Source of the DNA: Gammaproteobacteria bacterium
Lineage (GTDB): Bacteria > Pseudomonadota > Gammaproteobacteria > Steroidobacterales > Foliamicaceae
Length of the DNA stretch: 64,000 nucleotides
Assembly: GCA_011523505.1 (NCBI GenBank)
Contig: WTGP01000034.1
Span: 124,001 to 188,000, forward strand
Reading direction: 5' to 3'
Position numbers and translations under genes: made by a program. Each line of letters opens with the position of its first letter. Positions within the stretch are counted from its first letter, which is position 1. The notes beneath the pieces are model-generated. The model had not been told where the DNA came from, ran no database searches, and was given only the letters and a program-made list of their open reading frames with translations. Shown here one piece after another: positions 27,903-35,186 of this stretch.

Positions 27903-28304
27903 TTATTCCAGCTTCTTGCCTGCAAAGCGGCCTTCAAGAAAAACATTTGGTTCCTGAAATGTCGCAAGTATTAGTGCTCCATTAGTTGACCATGCTCGAT
28001 GCCGGTTGCCGATGGGTCGCCACACGTAATTGCCCGCCGTGCAAACGCCTTCATCGTCCTCCAGACTACCTTCCAACATGTAGGACTGCTCTATATCCAC
28101 GTGCTCGTGCAAGTCCAGAGTTGATTGCGGCTGCCAGCGAACGAGGGCCGTCAACAGACCTCTTTCCTGGTCCCTGAATAGTATTTTCCAATCCACGCCG
28201 TCAAATCCCGTGGGTTCCCATTCCAGTTCATCCACGTTTACATAGCGCGAAGCTTTCGGGTCCAAATCTTTGTGTCTTGGATAGTTCGGGGTTTCAGCAA
28301 CCAT
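27903..28304 (-). CDS. Cupin-domain protein
   Basis: This 133-residue single-domain cupin begins MVAETPNYPRHKDLDPKAS at an ATG preceded by AGGAGAAG. The metal-binding motif 1 is LHEHVDIEQSYMLEGSLEDD (about residues 67-86), with the His-x-His and Glu-type spacing of ChrR- or dioxygenase-like cupins. The second motif (RPIGNRHRAWS) keeps a His. It may bind a metal and act as dioxygenase, isomerase or sensor; no specific function can be claimed. It is the first gene of the six-gene operon that ends with tetR, 37 bases downstream of the operator at 28341. Confidence 0.85.
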   Translation of the reverse strand: MVAETPNYPRHKDLDPKASRYVNVDELEWEPTGFDGVDWKILFRDQERGLLTALVRWQPQSTLDLHEHVDIEQSYMLEGSLEDDEGVCTAGNYVWRPIGNRHRAWSTNGALILATFQEPNVFLEGRFAGKKLE

Positions 28305-28340
28305 CGGCACTTCTCCTGATCTGAAACGCAAGAATACGTA

Positions 28341-28386
28341 CAAACGTTCGTATGGATTTATGCCATAAGGAACGACTGCAAGTCAA
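28341..28386 (-). promoter_or_regulatory. Promoter and TetR-type operator before the cupin operon
   Basis: On the minus strand TTGACT (28386-28381), an 18-base spacer and CATAAA (28362-28357) make a -35/-10 pair. CATACGAACGTTTG (28354-28341) lies 2 bases further on and matches CTAACG-N2-CGTTAG at 9 of 12 fixed positions, most of all in the ACG-N2-CGT core. It is the weakest palindrome of the four, as might suit an autoregulated operon that ends in tetR. Confidence 0.62.
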
Positions 28387-28420
28387 GGAAATTATGTAAT
28401 TCATACGGACAGCAAAGTCG

Positions 28421-29830
28421 TTAAGACACTTGAGCAAGTCGTGCTGCGTTCGTGCCGGCGATACGGCCGAAAATAAGTGCGTTGGCCAATGATGCGCCAC
28501 TTCCATAATAGATTTCACCCAGGACACCACCTGAACATTCTCCAGCGGCAAATAGTCCTGTCAGGGGGAGATTGTCCTCGTGCAAAACTTGTGCCTCATT
28601 AGTGATTCCGAGACCAATGCCAGTGCAACCGAAATTCTTCAGCCTGACTGCGGTTGAATAGAAGGGCGGCTGAGAAATGGCTCGCAACCCAGCCGGATCC
28701 TTAAGGAAGTCTGCGTCAAAACCAGCCTTCACATGCTGGTTGTAGCGCTTAACGGTGCCTCTCAGCCCGGTCTTGTCGATATTCAGACGAACAGCCAGTT
28801 CTTCCAGGGATTGTGCCTTGAGAACATCGCCCCGCTCGACAAAATCGTCGATTACCGCACTCCGCCAAAGCGTAATTCCGGGCTCCAGTACCGGAGTGGC
28901 TCCAGCGGAAAAGTAGGGCTTGGCGTCATTGGTAGTCCGAAGTGATTGCTTTAGACAGTCATCAAACAGGATATGGGCGATCGCATCAGGTTGCTCGGCC
29001 AGTACCGCCTCGCCCACGCCATAGCCAATCGACTCGTCCTGGAATCGCCTGCCAAACTGGTTGACGAGCACAGCAAAACTGGGCAAATAGGCGCTTGAAA
29101 AAACGCTGTGTGGGGCACGCGACCCTCTACCTCGCACAATCCGGGCCCCAATCTGTTTGCCCAATCGGAAAGCGTCGCCGGTAGCAAATCTACTGCCTAC
29201 GTAACCGACTTTGCCTCCTGCTTCCGAATTGGCGCTTGGATAGAATTGATCAATCAGTTCAGCGTTGGATCCAAACCCGCCTGTCGCAAGGACTACAGCC
29301 TTGGAGGTTACTGTTTCATTTTCGACCCGGATCCCCGATATTCCACGCTCATCGCGCACCAGCCGATTTACTCGCGCCTGCAATGCGATATCGAATGAAT
29401 CGTATCGCTGGAGTCTTCCTTCCAGCACTGAAATAATATGCTCGCCGCCAGGTGTGATGTGCGCCCTTGGAAAGCGCTCCTCCCCAGCCGGGACTATGTC
29501 GACGATTTCCACGCCCTGGTCTGCAAGCCATTCAATGCTGGCGGCACTGTTGTAACAATAGGTCTGAATCAGTGCGGGTTGAATCTTCCATTGTTGAAGA
29601 TTCATATATTCCTGAAAAAAGTTGTCCGGGCTATCTTCTATTCCAGCGTCCGTTTGAAATCTTGTTCCCGCCCCGAGAATGAAGCCAGTGGAAAGGCGGC
29701 TTGCGCCACCTGCCTCGCCAGTGGCTTCCACTACCAGCACTCGGGCGCCTGATTCGAGCGCGTTCAGTGCCGCGCTCAATCCAGCCAGCCCGGACCCAAC
29801 TACTATGACGTCATAGTCTGTTGTGGCCAT
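28421..29830 (-). CDS. FAD-dependent oxidoreductase, fumarate reductase / 3-ketosteroid dehydrogenase-like
   Basis: This 469-residue flavoprotein is of the FAD_binding_2 family. The dinucleotide motif is DVIVVGSGLAGLSAALNA, a GGASRLSTG segment follows, ATGGFGSN (about residue 190) is the second FAD contact, and the C-terminal LFAAGECSGGVLGEIYYGSG is typical of the family. Members reduce fumarate-like acids or introduce or reduce C=C bonds in ketosteroid-like or acyl substrates. It has its own upstream region (29831-29970), in which I saw no operator copy, and is separated from the cupin operon by 116 bases. Confidence 0.9.
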   Translation of the reverse strand: MATTDYDVIVVGSGLAGLSAALNALESGARVLVVEATGEAGGASRLSTGFILGAGTRFQTDAGIEDSPDNFFQEYMNLQQWKIQPALIQTYCYNSAASIEWLADQGVEIVDIVPAGEERFPRAHITPGGEHIISVLEGRLQRYDSFDIALQARVNRLVRDERGISGIRVENETVTSKAVVLATGGFGSNAELIDQFYPSANSEAGGKVGYVGSRFATGDAFRLGKQIGARIVRGRGSRAPHSVFSSAYLPSFAVLVNQFGRRFQDESIGYGVGEAVLAEQPDAIAHILFDDCLKQSLRTTNDAKPYFSAGATPVLEPGITLWRSAVIDDFVERGDVLKAQSLEELAVRLNIDKTGLRGTVKRYNQHVKAGFDADFLKDPAGLRAISQPPFYSTAVRLKNFGCTGIGLGITNEAQVLHEDNLPLTGLFAAGECSGGVLGEIYYGSGASLANALIFGRIAGTNAARLAQVS

Positions 29831-29970
29831 ACGCCGAGATTCTCAGGTGATCCAGTATTCCAGGTGAGTGTAGTGTAGGTCCTTACCTTACTGTCTGGCC
29901 AGCTTGACTGTGCCCGGTCGGTTCCCTATCTTCCCCGAATGGCGTTTGAGAGAACCATGGGTCCACCCCC

Positions 29971-31239
29971 ATGGGGGCAGTTTGGGCCGTCTCGAAGCTG
30001 GGCGAAATGGCGCATAAATTGATGAACGCTCTCGTAAAACTGCTCAATCGCGCGGCCGGGAGCCGTACTCCGGAGATCGCGGCAGCCAATAGCGGTACAA
30101 CTGTCGCGAACTTTATCGGAATGGCCGCTGCATTTACCGCCGGCCAGGCCGGAATGGTTTTTTCGCCGTTCACAGTTGGCTCTATGGCGCAAATTTACCG
30201 GATCAATGATGGAACGGCAGGGTTGTTCATGTCGCTCGAGCTCGCCGTCATGGCGCTGTCGGCCATATTCATTTCCGTGCGGCTTAACCGTGTTTCGATT
30301 CGTGGACTGGTATTGTTTGCCTGGGTTTCAATGATCATAGGTTACGGACAGCCTGCGGTCTTTCAGAGCCTTCCTGCCCTCGGCGCCGCGAGGATCCTGG
30401 CTGGAATGGGTACAGGTTGTCTACTCGCCGTGGCAAATGGCACAGCCGCCCGCTGCGACAGGTCTGCGACCGCCTTTTCGTTGATGGCCATGACGTATTG
30501 CGCAGTTGCAATGGTTATGCTTATCCTGATGCCCCGGGTCATCGACGCTTGGGGTCACGAAGCATATTTTGTAGTTCTGGCGGGACTGACAGCCGTCATG
30601 GCGCCGTTTGCCCTGTTGATTGGAAGAAGAGTGCAGCCGGTCAGGGGATCGATGGCCCAGAATTCCGAAGGGTTGTCAGGTCGGAGATTCAATGCCATCT
30701 GGATTTTTGGCCTGTTGGCTTTCGCACTTCTTTTCCTGGGTCTGAATGGACTTTGGGCGTATACAGAACGTATAGCCTCCGCTGGAGGTCTGACATACGA
30801 ACAAATGTCTGTCGCTTATCCGATAGGATCATTCTTCTCCGTTCTGGCGGCACTTTTCGGTGGGTGGGCCATCTTGAGGCTTGGTGTTACACGGGCGCTG
30901 GCGATCGGTATGGTCATAGCAATTGCTTCACCGTTTGCCTATCTTCCGGCGGGTAGCGTTGCAGCGTTTGCATTGGCTACAACAATGATGGGATTTGGGA
31001 TTGTTGCTTCATCTGTTGTGCTTCGTTATGTGCTGTCCGAGATTGATCCATCAGGTAGATTAGCTGCCGGATCGGGGGCGGTTGAAGCTCTGGTGTCGGC
31101 CACGGGTCCGGGATTGTTCGGTCTGATACTTTTGGCGGGCGGAAATTTCGTAATCCTTATCTTTACTGCGTCCGCAATAGTGCTTGTGAGCTATCTTTTT
31201 AGCTTCCGGCCGGTTAGTTTTGCGGCGAGAGCCAGCTAA
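29971..31239 (+). CDS. MFS transporter
   Basis: This protein of about 420 residues has roughly 12 hydrophobic segments and belongs to the major facilitator superfamily in the inner membrane. Segments include ALGAARILAGMGTGCLLAVANG (TM4/5 region) and a second-half repeat with FALLFLGLNGLWAYTERIAS. It probably carries the island's substrate or a breakdown product across the inner membrane. The start is uncertain: ATGs at 29971, 30007 and 30022 are all in frame and none has a clear Shine-Dalgarno. It is divergent from the flavoprotein over about 140 bases and 39 bases upstream of the Ldh2-like gene. Confidence 0.85.
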   Translation: MGAVWAVSKLGEMAHKLMNALVKLLNRAAGSRTPEIAAANSGTTVANFIGMAAAFTAGQAGMVFSPFTVGSMAQIYRINDGTAGLFMSLELAVMALSAIFISVRLNRVSIRGLVLFAWVSMIIGYGQPAVFQSLPALGAARILAGMGTGCLLAVANGTAARCDRSATAFSLMAMTYCAVAMVMLILMPRVIDAWGHEAYFVVLAGLTAVMAPFALLIGRRVQPVRGSMAQNSEGLSGRRFNAIWIFGLLAFALLFLGLNGLWAYTERIASAGGLTYEQMSVAYPIGSFFSVLAALFGGWAILRLGVTRALAIGMVIAIASPFAYLPAGSVAAFALATTMMGFGIVASSVVLRYVLSEIDPSGRLAAGSGAVEALVSATGPGLFGLILLAGGNFVILIFTASAIVLVSYLFSFRPVSFAARAS

Positions 31240-31278
31240 GTCTCGAGATTTGCCTGCGCACTGAAGAGTTGTGTTTTA

Positions 31279-32361
31279 GTGGTTCCCGAAGCGCAGCAGC
31301 GCCCCTTTGTGACCGTTGCCTACGCGGACCTGCTGTACTTGAGCGCTCGTTTGCTTGAGCATGCGGGCTGTCCCAGGCCGACCGCCGAGACTGTCGCGGC
31401 ATTCTTCGTGGAAGCCGATCTCCGTGGCGTCGGCGTACAAGGCGTCGACTATCTGCCCCTCATTCTCCGGAATCTCAGGAATGGGATGATTAAGCCGGAG
31501 GCAAAGCCCAGGATCATGAAGGACAAGGGGGCTTGTGTTCTGGTCGACGGTGGTGGAGGCTTTGGCCAGATCGCTTCAGTTTTTGCTGCCGATGTCGCCG
31601 TTGAGCGGGCCAGGGAATTCGGTGTTGGCGTGGTCGGAATTCATGACGCGTATGACGTTTACATGCTCGGCGTTTACGCTGCAAGAATGGCCGAAAGGGA
31701 TACGATAGGCATCGTCATGTCGACAGGCGCCTCTCTGGTTCATCCTTATGGTGGAACCGAACGAAGACTAAGCACCAATCCGCTTGCTTTTGGTATTCCA
31801 CGCGGCGCCAATGCGCCCATCATTTTCGATATGTCCACAAGCGCACTGTCGAATGCCAGGATTCGCCATGCCGCATATCACGGAGAGCAAGTGCCGAGGG
31901 GTTCAGGTTTGACTGTGGACGGACGACCTACGACCAATCCGCGGGAAATTCAAAGAGGGGCGATTAGCCCGCTTGCCGGCCACAAGGGATTTGGCCTGGC
32001 GATTTGTGTCGCGATGCTTTGTGGCCCGCTGACCGCCAGTTCGATCGGAAAATCCCTGGCCGGATGGTACGATGATCCAGAAGGAGATACTGGTCCGATG
32101 GGACACTTCTTTATGGCGATTGATCCGTCGAAATTCTTGCCGATCGAGGAATTCAAGCAAAGGGCTGAGGACTATATCGAGGAGATAAAGGGAAGCAGGC
32201 TCGCGCCTGGTTTTACGGAAATTCGCATCCCCGGAGAACGTCAGTACAAATGTAAGCAGGAAAGCCTGAAAAAAGGTGCAAGGATTCTGCAGGCTACCTG
32301 GAAGAACCTGATTCGAATAGCTGAGGAATCCGGAGTTCCGGTGAAACAGATTCCGTCTTGA
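31279..32361 (+). CDS. Ldh2-family protein with both conserved histidines replaced
   Basis: This 360-residue member of the Ldh2/MDH2 family keeps the fold signatures (STNPLAFGIPRG, SPLAGHKGFGLAICVAM). The catalytic His segment, SHG in active members, reads GVQGVDYLP here. The second conserved block, normally with HFG or HHMG before GYYA, reads AYDVYMLGVYA. Classical 2-oxoacid reduction is therefore doubtful; it may be a non-redox or altered-substrate paralogue. Start is GTG at 31279 with only a weak GAAGAG upstream. It follows the MFS gene and converges on the SDR. Compare the intact member at 2747. Confidence 0.85.
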   Translation: MVPEAQQRPFVTVAYADLLYLSARLLEHAGCPRPTAETVAAFFVEADLRGVGVQGVDYLPLILRNLRNGMIKPEAKPRIMKDKGACVLVDGGGGFGQIASVFAADVAVERAREFGVGVVGIHDAYDVYMLGVYAARMAERDTIGIVMSTGASLVHPYGGTERRLSTNPLAFGIPRGANAPIIFDMSTSALSNARIRHAAYHGEQVPRGSGLTVDGRPTTNPREIQRGAISPLAGHKGFGLAICVAMLCGPLTASSIGKSLAGWYDDPEGDTGPMGHFFMAIDPSKFLPIEEFKQRAEDYIEEIKGSRLAPGFTEIRIPGERQYKCKQESLKKGARILQATWKNLIRIAEESGVPVKQIPS

Positions 32362-32409
32362 CGCATGCTTGCACTTGGCGATTCCGTGGTTCTACCGACT
32401 CGAATTCGT

Positions 32410-33201
32410 CTACTGGGAAAGGTAACCGCCTTCTACGGGTAACTCGATTCCGGTGATATAAGCAGCATCGTCGCTAAGCAGGAAAGCGATGGCGCTGGCG
32501 ACTTCGTCCGGTTGGCCTCTGCGTCTCAGGGGAATGTGGCGCAAGGTAATTTCGTGGCGTTTAGCCGCTTCTTCCTTACCTAATCTCCGTGCCAGGTCAT
32601 CCGCGATTGCGGTTTCAATTACTCCCGGACTCACGCAATTGACTCGAATCCCTTTGTTTCCAACCTCACAAGCAACAGATCTTGTCAAACTCATGACTGC
32701 TCCCTTTGTCATTCCGTACAAGTTGAACAGTGGTATGTTTCTTGTGGCTGCAATTGAAGCAGTGTTCACGATGGCGCCGGATCCTTGGGAGATCATGGGT
32801 CCAAGGGCAGTTCGCATACCGAGAAGGACGCCCTTGAGGTTTACCTCCAGCAATTGCTCGTAGTCTTGATCCGTCGAAGAACAAAATGGCTGAAGATCGC
32901 CGACGATTCCGGCGTTGTTAACGATCCCGTCAATTTTTCCCGACCAGGTTGTCGCAGCGTAGACTGCTTCTTCAATGACCGAAGGATCAGAAACGGAACC
33001 GGCCACGGTCGTTATTTCTTTTTTCTTCAATTCAATCCTTTGTTTTGCTGCCGCGAGTCCTTTTTCGTTCAGATCCACAAGAACCAGGTTGGCGCCTTCC
33101 TGTGCAAGCCGAACAGATGTGGCAAGGCCAATGCCGCTGGCGGCGCCGGTCACAACTATCGACTTTTCGACAAAGCGCCGGCAGATGCGGGAGTCTGTCA
33201 T
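32410..33201 (-). CDS. SDR-family oxidoreductase (island)
   Basis: This classical SDR of about 263 residues has the NAD(P) motif VTGAASGIGLA, NNAG, the catalytic triad Ser in NTASIAA and YGMTK, and the C-terminal GIELPVEGGYLSQ. It is typical of dehydrogenases acting on hydroxyacyl or sugar substrates. The ATG at 33201 is chosen over an in-frame TTG at 33210. It is the right-most island gene, and its promoter carries a perfect copy of the island palindrome 21 bases before the start, so it is a likely member of the same regulon. Confidence 0.9.
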   Translation of the reverse strand: MTDSRICRRFVEKSIVVTGAASGIGLATSVRLAQEGANLVLVDLNEKGLAAAKQRIELKKKEITTVAGSVSDPSVIEEAVYAATTWSGKIDGIVNNAGIVGDLQPFCSSTDQDYEQLLEVNLKGVLLGMRTALGPMISQGSGAIVNTASIAATRNIPLFNLYGMTKGAVMSLTRSVACEVGNKGIRVNCVSPGVIETAIADDLARRLGKEEAAKRHEITLRHIPLRRRGQPDEVASAIAFLLSDDAAYITGIELPVEGGYLSQ

Positions 33202-33221
33202 CCAGGGCAATCTCTTTAATG

Positions 33222-33243
33222 CTAACGAACGTTAGTTACGATA
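33222..33243 (-). promoter_or_regulatory. Perfect CTAACG-N2-CGTTAG operator and -10 element before the island SDR
   Basis: On the minus strand TATCGT (33243-33238) is followed after 2 bases by CTAACGTTCGTTAG (33235-33222), with both half-sites exact. The spacing to the -10 equals that at the other three island promoters. No good -35 was found at 17 bases; TTGACA at 33284-33279 is too far upstream to pair with it. Confidence 0.68.
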
Positions 33244-33340
33244 CCACAGGGGCAGAATTGGACGTGCGGAAGAACGTCTGTCAAGCAACGCAGGTTGCCC
33301 CTTTTGAATTGATAGGCTCGATTTCCCGGGCTACACAAGG

Positions 33341-34117
33341 CTAGCTGTTGAGCGTGATGAAGCCGCCGTCGATGGGGATGTTGGCGCCGGTGATGAAGGA
33401 GGCGTCGTCGGAACAGAGATAGGCGATCAGCACGGCGATTTCCTCCGGCGTGCCCATGCGCCCGATCGGCTGGCTCTTTTCCAGTTGCGCGAAGATCTCG
33501 TCGCGGTTGTCCGGATAGTTTTCGTCCAGGAAATTGTCCACGAACGGCGTGTGGACCCGCGCGGGGGCGACGCAGTTGCAGCGGATACCGTGGTCGATGT
33601 AATCCCTGGCTACGGAGTAGGTCATGGTCAGCACAGCTCCCTTGGTCATGGAGTAGGCGAAACGGTCGGCGATGCCCACGCAGGAGGCGATCGAAGCCAG
33701 GTTCACGATGACGCCGCTGCGGCGCGCCTTCATCGCGGGAACAATCGCGGCCAGACAGTTGTAGATTCCTTTCACGTTGATGCTGTAGAGCCGGTCGAGG
33801 TCCGCCTCGCTGGTGTTTTCCAGGTTCCCGACGTGCGCGATCCCTGCGTTGTTGATCAGGATATCGATCTGTGAATCGTCGAGAATGGCCGCCAACACGT
33901 CCGCCACCTCGTTGTGGTCCGCAACATCGCACTTGTGAGCAGCGGCACTGCCGCCGGCCCGGGCGATTTCATCCACTGTCTGCCTGGCGGCGTCAAGGTC
34001 AATATCCAGCACCACTACGTGGGCGCCGTCAGCGGCGAGCCGGGCCGAGACGCACCTGCCGATTCCGCTGCCGCCGCCGGTCACGACCGCAGTCCGGTTT
34101 TCCAGTTTCCTCGTCAT
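33341..34117 (-). CDS. SDR-family oxidoreductase, candidate 2-keto-3-deoxy-L-fuconate dehydrogenase
   Basis: This 258-residue classical SDR has VTGGGSGIGRCVSARLA, NNAGIAHVG, a catalytic Ser in NLASIAS and AYSMTK, and ends GANIPIDGGFITLNS. It returns to the high-G+C codon use of the flanks. It stands 22 bases downstream of an aldo/keto reductase and next to an L-fuconate dehydratase, so the best guess is oxidation of 2-keto-3-deoxy-L-fuconate to the 2,4-diketo acid. It shares the Y-x-M-T-K pattern with the adjacent island SDR, but composition separates them. Confidence 0.87.
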   Translation of the reverse strand: MTRKLENRTAVVTGGGSGIGRCVSARLAADGAHVVVLDIDLDAARQTVDEIARAGGSAAAHKCDVADHNEVADVLAAILDDSQIDILINNAGIAHVGNLENTSEADLDRLYSINVKGIYNCLAAIVPAMKARRSGVIVNLASIASCVGIADRFAYSMTKGAVLTMTYSVARDYIDHGIRCNCVAPARVHTPFVDNFLDENYPDNRDEIFAQLEKSQPIGRMGTPEEIAVLIAYLCSDDASFITGANIPIDGGFITLNS

Positions 34118-34139
34118 ATCAGCGATCCTTCATGCCGTG

Positions 34140-35186
34140 TCATGGTTCCTGTCCGTCCGTATGCGCTCCGGAAACGGGCGCGTCCGCGCGTAGCAATTCC
34201 CGTTCGACCAGTGCCGACCAGAAATTGTCGGGAATCCTCGTGTTGAACAGCGCCAGCGTCTGTTCGATTCGTTCCGGTTTGCCGATGCCGGGAATCACCG
34301 AGGCCACCGCAGGATGGGCCAGCGGGAACTGCAGCGCGGCCGCGGCCATCGGGATCCCGAACTCCTCGCAAGTGTCCTCGATCTTCGCGACTTTCTCCAC
34401 CACCCAGCTTGGGGCCGCTTCGTAGTTGTAGTACAGGCGACCCTTGCCGCGAACGCCGGTTGCCAGGATGCCCGAGTTATACGCGCCGCCGATGATGATC
34501 GAGCAATTGCGCCGCAGGCACTTGGGCAGAAACGTGTTCAGCGCCTCCTGCTCAAGCAGCGTGTAGCGGCCGGCCAGCAGAAAACAATCCCAGTCGCCGT
34601 GGTCCAGTGCGGCTTCGCAAACCTCGTATTCGTTCACGCCCAGGCCGATTGCCGAGACGGCGCCGCCGCCGCGCAACTCGTCCATGGCGCGGTACCCGCC
34701 GTCCATTGCGATCGGAAACAGCTCGTCGTTTCTCGCGCCGTGGGTCACTGCGCCAATGTCGTGCATGTAGAGAATATCGATGCGGTCCAGCCCCAGACGC
34801 TGCACGCTGTCCTCGTATGACCGCATTATCCCGTCGTAGCTGTAGTCGTAGAAGATATCGAACGGCATGGGCGACATGAAGGCATGGCGTTCCTCGGCGT
34901 AACCCGACGGTTTCAGCAGCCGCCCCACCTTGGTGGAAAGCACATACTCCCGGCCCCGGAACCTGCGCAGGGCGTCACCCACCCTGCGCTCGCTCAGCCC
35001 CTGCCCGTAGTGCGGCGCCGTGTCGTAGTAGCGAAATCCACGCGACCAGGCGGAGTCGAGAATCTGCGTGGCGTGAGCATCCGAAACCGGGTGATAGAGA
35101 TTGCCGAGCGAGGCACAGCCGAAGCCCAGCGTATCAACGGCAAGGCTCGAGCCGCCCACGCGCCGCTTCTCGAATGCAGCCATCAT
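34140..35186 (-). CDS. Aldo/keto reductase, L-fucose / D-threo-aldose 1-dehydrogenase-like
   Basis: This aldo/keto reductase of about 348 residues keeps the catalytic tetrad: Asp in RYYDTAPHYG, Tyr in HYGQGLSERRVG, Lys in STKVGR, and His in ILYMHDIG. The subgroup with the start FEKRRVGGSSLAVDTLGFG oxidises L-fucose and related aldoses at C1 to the lactone. The ATG at 35186 overlaps the stop of the dehydratase as ATGA, so translation is coupled; a second ATG at 35183 is equally possible. It probably opens the oxidative L-fucose route whose later steps are adjacent. Confidence 0.87.
   Translation of the reverse strand: MMAAFEKRRVGGSSLAVDTLGFGCASLGNLYHPVSDAHATQILDSAWSRGFRYYDTAPHYGQGLSERRVGDALRRFRGREYVLSTKVGRLLKPSGYAEERHAFMSPMPFDIFYDYSYDGIMRSYEDSVQRLGLDRIDILYMHDIGAVTHGARNDELFPIAMDGGYRAMDELRGGGAVSAIGLGVNEYEVCEAALDHGDWDCFLLAGRYTLLEQEALNTFLPKCLRRNCSIIIGGAYNSGILATGVRGKGRLYYNYEAAPSWVVEKVAKIEDTCEEFGIPMAAAALQFPLAHPAVASVIPGIGKPERIEQTLALFNTRIPDNFWSALVERELLRADAPVSGAHTDGQEP

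Larger units (their letters stand above)
8880..33320. other. Lower-G+C catabolic island inserted in a high-G+C background
   Basis: From just after xylA to just before the SDR at 33341 the DNA is visibly richer in A+T than both flanks. A hand count of the line 9181-9240 gives 48% G+C, against 70% for 46801-46860. Third codon positions are mixed inside the island and strongly G/C outside. The block is functionally coherent, with one TetR regulator and four matching operators. No integrase, transposase, tRNA or clear flanking direct repeat was found, so horizontal acquisition is inferred from composition and content only. Both edges are approximate. Confidence 0.6.

Noticed and set aside
29831..29970. 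Fifth island operator between the flavoprotein and MFS genes
   Set aside because: No CTAACG-N2-CGTTAG-like palindrome could be found there, so these genes are not assigned to the regulon on sequence grounds.
8871..33340. Attachment sites or flanking direct repeats at the island edges
   Set aside because: The edges were scanned by eye; only short chance matches such as CCCGG and CAAGGC were found, with no tRNA or integrase.
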